DNA from: Sporosarcina sp.
GTDB taxonomy: Bacteria; Bacillota; Bacilli; Bacillales_A; Planococcaceae
DNA length: 54,121 nt
Direction of reading: 5' to 3'
NCBI GenBank assembly: GCA_029263895.1
Contig: JARIDO010000045.1
Location: 1 to 54,121, forward strand
Made by a program: the position numbers and the translations under genes. Positions 21,356 through 29,173 of the stretch are shown piece after piece (within the stretch, counting starts at the first letter, position 1; the number at the start of each line of letters is the position of its first letter). The notes under the pieces are model-generated. The model was not told the origin of the DNA. It was given only the letters and a program-made list of their open reading frames with translations, and searched no databases.

Positions 21356-21919
21356 ATGAAAATGATAATTGGACTCGGTAATCCGGGTAAACAATATGAA
21401 ATGACGCGACATAATGTTGGTTTCCAAGTCATTGATCGACTTGTTGACCATTTTGCTGCCCCAGCAATGCAGACAAAGTTTAACGGGTTGTATACGACCG
21501 TTCATCGTCCTGAAGGGAAGGTTGTGCTTGTGAAGCCTTTGACGTATATGAACTTGTCAGGCGAATGTATACGCCCTCTAATGGATTATTTTGACGTAGC
21601 GGTTGAGGATATTGTTGTCATTTATGACGATCTCGATTTAGTCCCTGGAAAGATTCGTTTGCGTCAAAAAGGTAGTGCGGGTGGACATAACGGCATGAAG
21701 TCACTAATTGCTCATTTAGGAACCAGTGATTTCAATAGAATTAGAATAGGAATTGGTCGGCCAATTGGTCAAATGAGAGTGCCTGATTTTGTTCTTTCCA
21801 CCTTTAGTAAAGAAGAGATGCCAGTTGTAAGTGAATCTATTGAAAAAAGTGTTCAAGCTTGTCAATCTTGGACAGAGAGACCATTTCTTGAAGTTATGAA
21901 TAACTATAATGGCGGTTAA
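21356..21919 (+). CDS. pth: Peptidyl-tRNA hydrolase (SpoVC)
   Basis: Releases tRNA from peptidyl-tRNA that has fallen off ribosomes; essential. The 187-aa protein has MIIGLGNPGKQYEMTRHNVG with the catalytic asparagine and histidine region, KPLTYMNLSGE, and YDDLDLVPGKIRLRQKGSAGGHNGMKS. The ribosome site is modest (AAGGA, 12 bases before the ATG); an ATG two codons later is an alternative start. It lies right after the repeat element described for the preceding gap. Confidence 0.95.
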   Translation: MKMIIGLGNPGKQYEMTRHNVGFQVIDRLVDHFAAPAMQTKFNGLYTTVHRPEGKVVLVKPLTYMNLSGECIRPLMDYFDVAVEDIVVIYDDLDLVPGKIRLRQKGSAGGHNGMKSLIAHLGTSDFNRIRIGIGRPIGQMRVPDFVLSTFSKEEMPVVSESIEKSVQACQSWTERPFLEVMNNYNGG

Positions 21920-21920
21920 G

Positions 21921-21949
21921 GAATAACGTTGCCCTCTCTAGCCTATACT
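21921..21949 (+). promoter_or_regulatory. Possible sigma-F-type promoter of fin
   Basis: GAATA (21921-21925), 15 bp, GCCTATACT (21941-21949) is close to the sigma-F pattern GYWTA - N15 - GGnnAnAnT, with mismatches at one position in each element. fin of B. subtilis is a forespore gene. Confidence 0.42.
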
Positions 21950-21975
21950 TTCTGAAAGAAGGGGAGGTTCTTGAG

Positions 21976-22206
21976 ATGGCAATTCGTTATATGTGCCGGC
22001 ATTGTGAGACAGAAGTTGGTTCAATTCCATTCGAGTCTGCGAAAGAAACATTGAACTTATTGAAAAAGATGGATACCGTGGACGATGAACAATTTTTGAA
22101 ATATGATAAGGATGGTTCTGTAATGGTGCAATGTATATGTGAACAATGCGAACAGTCACTACGGAGTTATCCTGAATACTACATGCTTAACAAATGGTTG
22201 CAATAA
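21976..22206 (+). CDS. fin: Anti-sigma-F factor Fin
   Basis: A 76-aa zinc-ribbon-like protein (YabK). In B. subtilis Fin binds RNA polymerase in the forespore and helps switch from sigma-F to sigma-G. Cysteines C7 and C10 (MCRHC) and C53, C55 and C58 (CICEQC) form the expected metal site, and the YEE/SYPEYYMLNKWLQ end is typical. GGGGAGG precedes the ATG. It sits between pth and mfd, its conserved location. Confidence 0.92.
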   Translation: MAIRYMCRHCETEVGSIPFESAKETLNLLKKMDTVDDEQFLKYDKDGSVMVQCICEQCEQSLRSYPEYYMLNKWLQ

Positions 22207-22285
22207 CCGTTCTGCTTTGGTGCTGATATAGCGTCCAGAGCTTTTTCGGTTTTGCTTTATATAAGAAATGAGAGGGTGCGTAACA

Positions 22286-25200
22286 GTGGAAGCGCTACTA
22301 GATGTATTTTTACAAGAGAAAGAGATTGGTAATCTACTGAAAGAGTTAGAACAGGGGGAAGACCGTCAACTGATAGCTGGGTTATCAGGAGGGGCGAAAT
22401 CCATTTTCTTTAAAGCGATTCAGCAATCAGGCAATCTACCTTTACTAATCGTTTCACCAAACCTATTACAGGCTCAGCGTACATACGAAGATCTTGTTAA
22501 GATGCTAGGGGAGTCACTCGTTCACCTTTATCCGGCAGAAGAACTTATTTCAGGAGACTTCTCTATCTCGAGTTACGAATTACGCGCGCAACGCATTGAT
22601 ACGCTCGATCATATGGCCCGTATTGGTAAGGGAGTTTACATTACTCCCATTGCCGGAATGAAAAAATTAGTACCACTTAAGGAGCATTGGTTAAAAAGTG
22701 CTTTGACGACGCGAGTAGGCGGAGGCCTTAATATAGACAATTGGTTGAATCAGCTCGTTTCGATGGGATATACGAGGCAACCAATGATTACAGCGCCTGG
22801 TGAGTTTGCGTTACGAGGTGGGATTCTCGATTTATATCCATTAAATTTAGAAGAACCTATTCGTATTGAACTTTTTGATACGGATGTCGATTCAATTCGA
22901 TCATTTTCTGCAGAGGATCAACGTTCAACGGGAAAACTAGATACAATCACAATTCTTCCGACATCCGAATTTGTATGGTCGAAAGAAGATTTAGCGACGA
23001 TTGCTAAAAATTTAGAGAAATCATTAGCAAAAAGTCTAAAAAGGATGAAAGCTGATGAAGCAAAAGAAAGTCTAACCATCCACATTTCTGCTGATATCGA
23101 ATTGATGAAGGCGGGTGAACGTCCTGAGAATATGTTGAAATACGCATCATTTGCTGATGACAAAGTGACGACACTAGGAAGCTACTTTCCAAGTGAAGGT
23201 GTAGTTTTTTTTGATGAAATTGGACGTATACAAGAAGTGGTAGCGACACTTGAAACAGAGGAGAAGGAGTGGCTAGTCGATTTACTAGCGGAAGGAAAAA
23301 TTGTTCACGATGCCAAAATTACAGTACCATTTGACGAACTGCATCGGACCTTACAACAAAAGAAAGTTTATTTGTCATTGTTCATGCGTTCAATACCAGG
23401 CATTCCTCTGAAGAAAACCGTTACCATTTCATGTAAACCAATGCAACAATTTCATGGTCAGATGAGTCTGGTGAAAAACGAAATGGAACGATGGCAACAA
23501 GGTGAGTATACAATTTTCGTAGTTGTGGAAGGTCAGGAACGGATGAAAAAAGTTCAGTCAATTCTACAGGACTATGAAATCTCATCTATATTGGTTAACC
23601 AAACAGGAAAACCTGGTGTAGTATCCATCGTAGATGGCGACTTGTCGGCTGGATTTGAATTACCATTCCAACGAATGGCTGTTATTACAGATTCAGAGCT
23701 TTTCAAGAATAATCCTAAACGAAAAGCACGTCCGCAAAAGATGACAAATGCTGAACGCATTAAGAGCTACTCAGAAATCAAACCAGGTGATTATATTGTT
23801 CATGTTAACCATGGTGTAGGAAAATACATTGGTATTAAAAACTTAAGTAATGAAGGAATTGATAAAGACTTTTTGCTAATTCACTTTCGTGGAGAAGATA
23901 AAGTATACGTACCGGTCGATAAAATAGACCTCATCCAAAAGTATGTTGGATCGGGAGATAAAGAGCCTAAGTTGCACAAACTAGGCGGAATTGAATGGAA
24001 GAAAACAAAAACCAAAGTCTCCGCAGCTGTAAAAGATATCGCAGATGACCTCATTAAACTTTACGCAATTAGAGAAGCAGAAAAAGGGCATGCATTTCCA
24101 CAAGATGATGATTTACAACGCTCATTTGAAAATGCTTTCTTATATGATGAAACCGATGATCAGCTCCGCTCAATCACTGAAGTGAAGCAAGACATGGAAA
24201 AAGAAAGACCGATGGATAGGTTATTATGTGGTGACGTTGGTTACGGGAAAACTGAAGTCGCAATTAGGGCTGCATTTAAAGCAGTGGCTGATGGAAAACA
24301 GGTTGCTTTTCTTGTGCCAACAACAATTTTAGCCCAACAACATTTTGAAACAATGAAAGAACGCTTTGCAGATTTCCCGGTAGAAGTGTCATTGTTGAAC
24401 CGTTTCCGCACAAAAAAACAACAAACGGAAACGTTAAAAGAGTTGAAGTCAGGAACAATTGATATTGTGGTAGGAACCCATAGACTCTTGTCTAAAGACG
24501 TTGTATACCATGACTTGGGGCTACTCGTTGTGGATGAAGAACAACGCTTTGGAGTTACACATAAAGAGAAATTAAAGCAATTAAAAACGAATGTAGATGT
24601 CCTAACACTGACGGCAACCCCAATACCTAGAACATTGCATATGTCCATGTTGGGCGTTCGAGACTTGTCAGTCATCGAAACACCACCTGCGAATCGTTTT
24701 CCTGTTCAGACGTATGTAATGGAACATAATTTTGGTCTTGTTCGGGAAGCGATTGAAAGAGAGATGGCTAGGGGTGGTCAAGTTTTCTATCTTTATAATC
24801 GTGTAGAAGATATGACACGTAAAGTAGATGAAATAAGACAACTTGTACCTGACGCACGTGTAGGTTTTGCCCATGGACAGATGGGAGAATCTGCACTTGA
24901 GTCTGTGATTCTTAGTTTTCTTGAAGGCGAATATGATGTGCTTGTGACGACGACAATTATTGAAACAGGAATTGACATCCCAAATGTCAACACATTACTT
25001 GTACATGATGCTGATAGAATGGGGCTATCACAGTTATACCAGCTACGTGGACGTGTCGGACGCTCCAATCGTGTAGCATACGCATATTTCCTGTACCAAC
25101 GAGATAAAGTACTAACTGAAGTTGCAGAAAATAGACTCCAGGCAATTAAGGAATTTACTGAATTGGGTTCTGGTTTTAAAATAGCTATGAGAGACTTATC

Positions 25201-25819
25201 GATACGTGGAGCCGGTAACCTTCTCGGTTCGCAGCAACACGGCTTTATTGATTCGGTAGGTTTTGATTTGTATTCACAGATGTTACAGGAAGCAATTGAA
25301 GAGAAACAAACTGGTATTGTTAAAACTGAAATACCGGAGTTAGAAATTTCATTACAAGTAAATGCATTTTTGCCAGATACGTATATTCGTGATGGATTCC
25401 AAAAAATCCAAATGTATAAAAAAGTGAAGGCGATTGAAAGTGATGCCGACTATTTAGAGCTAACGGATGAAATGTTGGATCGGTTTGGAGACTTGCCTCT
25501 TGAAGCTGATACGCTGCTCCGTATTGCTCGAATGAAGGCATGGGGACGTTTAGCTGGTGTTGAGTCTATTAAACAACAACGAAAAGTTATTGAAGTTCGA
25601 CTATCGCCTGAAGGGACAGCGATTGTTGACGGTGCGAAACTCGTTTCTGAGTCAGTGAAGTTCGGCAGAGCTGTTGGATTTACAATGGAAACGGATAGAC
25701 TCATCTTAACTGTTGACGATCGGCATACGGGTAAACAAACGGCTTTTGATGTGCTAGAAGAATTGATGAAGCTTCTACAATCTTCTTTGAAGGAAACCAC
25801 TGCTATTGATTCCGTCTAA
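22286..25819 (+). CDS. mfd: Transcription-repair coupling factor
   Basis: ATP-dependent DNA translocase that removes stalled RNA polymerase and recruits UvrA. The 1177-aa protein has the UvrB-homology N-terminal module, the RNA polymerase-interacting domain around residues 490-560 (SEIKPGDYIVHVNHGVGKYIG), the RecG-like helicase core with Walker A GYGKTE (G652-K655) and DEEQ (750-753), and a C-terminal TRCF domain. The GTG start at 22286 follows AGAGGGTG by 7 bases and gives the same length as B. subtilis Mfd; an in-frame ATG at 22268 lacks a ribosome site. Confidence 0.97.
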   Translation: MEALLDVFLQEKEIGNLLKELEQGEDRQLIAGLSGGAKSIFFKAIQQSGNLPLLIVSPNLLQAQRTYEDLVKMLGESLVHLYPAEELISGDFSISSYELRAQRIDTLDHMARIGKGVYITPIAGMKKLVPLKEHWLKSALTTRVGGGLNIDNWLNQLVSMGYTRQPMITAPGEFALRGGILDLYPLNLEEPIRIELFDTDVDSIRSFSAEDQRSTGKLDTITILPTSEFVWSKEDLATIAKNLEKSLAKSLKRMKADEAKESLTIHISADIELMKAGERPENMLKYASFADDKVTTLGSYFPSEGVVFFDEIGRIQEVVATLETEEKEWLVDLLAEGKIVHDAKITVPFDELHRTLQQKKVYLSLFMRSIPGIPLKKTVTISCKPMQQFHGQMSLVKNEMERWQQGEYTIFVVVEGQERMKKVQSILQDYEISSILVNQTGKPGVVSIVDGDLSAGFELPFQRMAVITDSELFKNNPKRKARPQKMTNAERIKSYSEIKPGDYIVHVNHGVGKYIGIKNLSNEGIDKDFLLIHFRGEDKVYVPVDKIDLIQKYVGSGDKEPKLHKLGGIEWKKTKTKVSAAVKDIADDLIKLYAIREAEKGHAFPQDDDLQRSFENAFLYDETDDQLRSITEVKQDMEKERPMDRLLCGDVGYGKTEVAIRAAFKAVADGKQVAFLVPTTILAQQHFETMKERFADFPVEVSLLNRFRTKKQQTETLKELKSGTIDIVVGTHRLLSKDVVYHDLGLLVVDEEQRFGVTHKEKLKQLKTNVDVLTLTATPIPRTLHMSMLGVRDLSVIETPPANRFPVQTYVMEHNFGLVREAIEREMARGGQVFYLYNRVEDMTRKVDEIRQLVPDARVGFAHGQMGESALESVILSFLEGEYDVLVTTTIIETGIDIPNVNTLLVHDADRMGLSQLYQLRGRVGRSNRVAYAYFLYQRDKVLTEVAENRLQAIKEFTELGSGFKIAMRDLSIRGAGNLLGSQQHGFIDSVGFDLYSQMLQEAIEEKQTGIVKTEIPELEISLQVNAFLPDTYIRDGFQKIQMYKKVKAIESDADYLELTDEMLDRFGDLPLEADTLLRIARMKAWGRLAGVESIKQQRKVIEVRLSPEGTAIVDGAKLVSESVKFGRAVGFTMETDRLILTVDDRHTGKQTAFDVLEELMKLLQSSLKETTAIDSV

Positions 25820-25829
25820 AGGTCGTGTT

Positions 25830-25859
25830 GCATAAAATGTCCATGTATGATGCATACTA
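25830..25859 (+). promoter_or_regulatory. Candidate sigma-G promoter of spoVT
   Basis: GCATA (25830-25834), 18 bp, CATACTA (25853-25859) matches the sigma-G consensus GnATR - N18 - CATnnTA at every defined position. spoVT of B. subtilis is forespore-specific and sigma-G-dependent. Confidence 0.75.
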
Positions 25860-25909
25860 CAAGCGAAATGATGAAGAAGTTCAATTTTGTGGAAAGTGAG
25901 GCATCGTGC

Positions 25910-26446
25910 ATGAAAGCAACGGGAATTGTCCGCAGAATCGACGATCTCGGTAGAGTAGTCATTCCAAAGGAAATTAGAAGAACGCTACGAATTCGTGAGG
26001 GGGATCCCCTCGAAATCTTCACCGATCGTGATGGAGAAGTTATTTTGAAGAAATATTCACCCATCTCAGAATTAGGGCAATTTGCGGCAGAATATGCGGA
26101 GACGCTCTACGAGACACTAGGTACACCGGCGATGATAAGTGATAGAGATGAAATGATTGCGGTATCTGGTGTTTCGAAAAAGGATTATTTAAACCGTCAA
26201 TTATCACCTACAGTGGAAGAAATTTTGACAGGTCGAAAGATCATTATTGAGAAGATTGAAAAGTCGGTAGAATGGATACCTGGCCAAGTAGAGCAGGTGA
26301 AGTCCTATTGTGTTGCCCCAATCATTGTGGGTGGCGATGCAATTGGTGCAGTGTACCTAATGTCCAAAGTGCATTTTCTCGGAGATGCAGAGCAGAAAGC
26401 AGCTGAAACTGCAGCACACTTTTTAGCAAAACAAATGGAACAATAA
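25910..26446 (+). CDS. spoVT: Stage V sporulation protein T
   Basis: Forespore transcription factor that tunes sigma-G genes. The 178-aa protein has an AbrB-like N-terminal DNA-binding domain (KATGIVRRIDDLGRVVIPKE) and a C-terminal GAF-like domain (about 55-178). I chose ATG 25910, eight bases after GTGAGG, giving the same length as B. subtilis SpoVT; an in-frame ATG at 25847 would fall inside the promoter. A symmetric terminator separates it from the iron island. Confidence 0.96.
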   Translation: MKATGIVRRIDDLGRVVIPKEIRRTLRIREGDPLEIFTDRDGEVILKKYSPISELGQFAAEYAETLYETLGTPAMISDRDEMIAVSGVSKKDYLNRQLSPTVEEILTGRKIIIEKIEKSVEWIPGQVEQVKSYCVAPIIVGGDAIGAVYLMSKVHFLGDAEQKAAETAAHFLAKQMEQ

Positions 26447-26490
26447 AAAATCCGAGTGAACCGTTTATAAATGGTTCACTCGGATTTTTT
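26445..26490. terminator. Bidirectional terminator between spoVT and fhuF-like gene
   Basis: AAAAAATCCGAGTGAACC (26445-26462) and its exact complement (26473-26490) form an 18-bp stem with A-runs and T-runs on both sides, so it can stop both convergent transcripts. The stop codon of the minus-strand gene (26476-26478) lies inside the stem. Confidence 0.9.
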
Positions 26491-27222
26491 AGATCTTAAA
26501 GGGCAGTAGGGACATTTTTCAGTGTGAGGTAATTCCTTATATAAACAGCAAGTTATTCTCTTGTAATTAACCATTGCGTCAAGTGCCTGTTGGTTATTTA
26601 AATATTGTTTAAAAGGAGAACGACGCATTGCAGGTTTCCATGTTTCATCTGCAAGCAAAATCGTTAAATCATCTTGAGCATTATTTGAATTATTTTCTAG
26701 GAGCATCGTGTACATCCAAAGCACATAGCCCCAAACATTTTCCCATAAAATCAGTTTAGCGATTTTTGCTTGCTTACTCATATGCTCAACAATAATGTGA
26801 CCATATGACTCGAGGATGAAACGGATCGCTTTTTCATGACTCTCTATTTGTTTAAAACCATAAGATGGCAATGAATAAAAAAGCGTCCCTTGTTCAACGC
26901 AGATAGAGATGTCACATAGTTCGCCGGTCCAGACGGTGTTGTATTCACTTATAAAATGGAGTTGTGAAGCAAGTAAAAGACCATGCTTTCTCATGTAAAC
27001 AGATGCAGCGACGGTGTGAGACGGTGCATCTGTTAAGTGATAGATTTCAGTGTATAATTTATGAAGACCCGATTCGTTCAAGAGATCGGCGACAGTCACT
27101 TTGGCATTATTATCATTGTCGACGTGTACACTAAACTTCTGTAACGCAACAGTTTGCTCGATTGATAAGTTAGGCACCTGTATCGCCACGTAATTCTGGA
27201 AGAATACAACGACCGCGCCCAT
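26476..27222 (-). CDS. FhuF-like ferric-siderophore reductase
   Basis: Probably reduces and releases iron from imported ferric siderophore. The C-terminus CCLYKELPHTEKCPYC has exactly the C-C-x10-C-x2-C [2Fe-2S] motif of FhuF, close to the end of the protein as in the family. The start is uncertain: I took the ATG at 27222, giving 248 aa and a 53-base overlap with the ATPase gene; GTG codons at 27189 and 27177 are alternatives, and none has a strong ribosome site. It follows the ATPase gene in a Fur-boxed operon. Substrate siderophore unknown. Confidence 0.8.
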   Translation of the reverse strand: MGAVVVFFQNYVAIQVPNLSIEQTVALQKFSVHVDNDNNAKVTVADLLNESGLHKLYTEIYHLTDAPSHTVAASVYMRKHGLLLASQLHFISEYNTVWTGELCDISICVEQGTLFYSLPSYGFKQIESHEKAIRFILESYGHIIVEHMSKQAKIAKLILWENVWGYVLWMYTMLLENNSNNAQDDLTILLADETWKPAMRRSPFKQYLNNQQALDAMVNYKRITCCLYKELPHTEKCPYCPLRSKKSE

Positions 27223-27994
27223 AAGGTACGCAATGTGGTGTTCCGAATAAAGGATCAGTCGAAACTTGACACTCCATGCCAAAAACATTTCGTACAAGTT
27301 CACAATTAATAATATCTTCAGGTTTTCCTTGAGCGTAAATACCACCGTCTTTAATTGCAATGATATTATGTGCGTAACGCGAAGCGAGATTTAAGTCATG
27401 TAGCACCATAACAATTGTTCGCTTTTTCTTTTCGTTCAGCTCAAAAAGCAAATCAAGAACTTCAATCTGGTGGGTCATATCTAGATACGTTGTTGGTTCA
27501 TCCAGCAGTATGATGTCTGTGTCCTGGGCAAGAGTCATTGCAATCCATGCACGCTGACGTTGGCCACCCGATAATGTATCGATTGCTTGATTACGAAGAT
27601 CACTTATACGTGTTGCAACCATTGCGGCTTCTGTTTTCCTTGTATCATCCTCTGTCCAACGCGTTAGCCAAGATTGATGTGGATAACGTCCTTGTTTGAC
27701 AAGGTCATGAACGGTTAGACCTTCAGGAGATACCGGTCCTTGTGGTAGAATTCCCATCTTCTTTGCGACGTTTCTAGAAGACATCGAGTGAATATCCTTA
27801 CCTTCAAGCAATACTGTTCCAGTTGAAGGTTTTAAAAGTCTAGCGATTGATCTAAGTAAGGTAGATTTACCACAACCGTTGGCACCGACAAATACTGATA
27901 TTTCTCCACGTGGAATCGTTACATTTAAGTTTTCAAAGAGGAGATGGTCTTGATATCCAATAGATAGACCGTCTGTGTGAATTGAAGAATCCAT
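27170..27994 (-). CDS. Iron-siderophore ABC transporter ATP-binding protein (FecE/FhuC family)
   Basis: A 274-aa ATPase that powers siderophore import at the inner face of the membrane. Walker A GANGCGKST (residues 37-45), signature LSGGQRQRAWIAM, Walker B DIILLDEPTTYLD and the switch histidine in VMVLHDLNLASRYAHN are all intact. GGAGGG precedes the ATG on the minus strand. It is divergent from the lipoprotein and permease genes, with two Fur boxes between, so it is likely the ATPase of that system. The C-terminal tail after residue 240 is typical of the family. Confidence 0.94.
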   Translation of the reverse strand: MDSSIHTDGLSIGYQDHLLFENLNVTIPRGEISVFVGANGCGKSTLLRSIARLLKPSTGTVLLEGKDIHSMSSRNVAKKMGILPQGPVSPEGLTVHDLVKQGRYPHQSWLTRWTEDDTRKTEAAMVATRISDLRNQAIDTLSGGQRQRAWIAMTLAQDTDIILLDEPTTYLDMTHQIEVLDLLFELNEKKKRTIVMVLHDLNLASRYAHNIIAIKDGGIYAQGKPEDIINCELVRNVFGMECQVSTDPLFGTPHCVPYGRGRCILPELRGDTGA

Positions 27995-28069
27995 GTAAAT
28001 CCCTCCGTGTATTTTCTAATCAATATGTCTAGAACTGCTATCATTTAAAGTAATACTACCATATTTACA

Positions 28070-28098
28070 TCTAAATGAGAATGATATTCATTTGTTAA
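28070..28098 (-). promoter_or_regulatory. Fur-controlled promoter of the minus-strand arm
   Basis: On the minus strand TTAACA (complement of 28093-28098), 17 bp, TTTAGA (complement of 28070-28075). The spacer holds a Fur box, TGAGAATGATATTCA (28076-28090), a 7-1-7 type inverted repeat, so bound Fur would block RNA polymerase. Confidence 0.7.
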
Positions 28099-28107
28099 GG
28101 AAAAGAC

Positions 28108-28161
28108 TTTACAAGAATAGGTTCTAACATATACACTACTAAATGAGAATGATAATCATTT
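28108..28161 (+). promoter_or_regulatory. Fur-controlled promoter of the plus-strand arm
   Basis: TTTACA (28108-28113), 16 bp, TATACA (28130-28135). A second Fur box, TGAGAATGATAATCA (28144-28158), flanked by AAA and TTT, overlaps the predicted transcription start. Confidence 0.75.
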
Positions 28162-28186
28162 AAGATGAGAGTGGAGGAAACAATCG

Positions 28187-29173
28187 ATGAAAAAAATAAT
28201 AAAGCCAATGATTTTAGTAGCATTAGCTGCAGTGCTACTGGTAGGTTGTAGTTCGAAAAAAGTGGATGACAATACATCTGGCAAAGACAAAGGGCAAGAA
28301 AGCGTTACAATCACGGGTAGTAACGGTGAAGTGGTGTTAGAAAAGCCTGCTAAAAAAGTTGTAGTTTTAGAATGGACATATGCCGAGGATTTACTTGCGT
28401 TAGGCGTTCAACCAGCGGGAATGGCAGATATACAAGAGTATCATAATTGGGTAAATATCGATGCAGAGTTAGATAAAGAAGTAATCGATGTTGGGGGACG
28501 TCAAGAACCGAACTTGGAAGCAATCGCTGCGATTGAACCAGACTTAATTATCGGAGTAGGATTCCGCCATGATGCAATGTTGAAAGACCTTGAAAAGATT
28601 GCGCCAACTGTTATATTTAACCCGTATCCAGAAGATGAAAGTATGGACCTTTATAAAGAAATGACAACGACTTTCAATGAAATTGCCAAAGCGGTTGATA
28701 AAACAGATGAGGCGAAAAAAGTATTGAATGAATTAGATAGTAAATATGAAGAAGCGAAGGCTAAAATTGAAGGTGCTAATCTGAAAACGAAGGAAGTTAT
28801 TCTTACACTTGCATATACAGGTCCTCAAGCACCAGAAATCCGTGTCTTTACACCCAATTCAATGGCTTCACAAATCATTGAAAAAATAGGTTTGAAGAAT
28901 GTACATGTACCGGACCAATTTGAGGTATTTGGCTCAAGTACATTTAACGTTGAAGGATTAACAAAGTACGAAGATGCCAATTATTTATTTACTGTACAAG
29001 ACACAGACAATGTTTATGAAAAACAGTTAAAAGACAATGCCGTTTGGAAAAACTTGAATTTTGTTAAAGAAGATCGACTATATGATATTGGCGCAGATAC
29101 TTGGTTATATGGTGGACCGTTATCAGCAGAAACAATGCTGAATACAATTGTGGATGTAATGGTAAGTAAGTAA
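28187..29173 (+). CDS. Iron-siderophore ABC transporter substrate-binding lipoprotein
   Basis: A 328-aa class III (FecB/FhuD-type) binding protein anchored to the outer face of the membrane. The signal peptide ends in the lipobox LLVGC with the lipidated C21. A Ser/Lys/Asp-rich linker follows, and two alpha/beta lobes are joined by the long helix around YEEAKAKIEGAN. KVVVLEWTYAEDLLALGVQPAG and DLIIGVGFRH are family-typical. The ligand cannot be named. GGAGG precedes the ATG. The stop codon overlaps the permease ATG (TAATG). Confidence 0.92.
   Translation: MKKIIKPMILVALAAVLLVGCSSKKVDDNTSGKDKGQESVTITGSNGEVVLEKPAKKVVVLEWTYAEDLLALGVQPAGMADIQEYHNWVNIDAELDKEVIDVGGRQEPNLEAIAAIEPDLIIGVGFRHDAMLKDLEKIAPTVIFNPYPEDESMDLYKEMTTTFNEIAKAVDKTDEAKKVLNELDSKYEEAKAKIEGANLKTKEVILTLAYTGPQAPEIRVFTPNSMASQIIEKIGLKNVHVPDQFEVFGSSTFNVEGLTKYEDANYLFTVQDTDNVYEKQLKDNAVWKNLNFVKEDRLYDIGADTWLYGGPLSAETMLNTIVDVMVSK

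Noticed and set aside
24241..24675. 144-codon minus-strand frame inside mfd
   Set aside because: It lies antisense to the conserved helicase core of mfd and has no ribosome site or recognisable motif.
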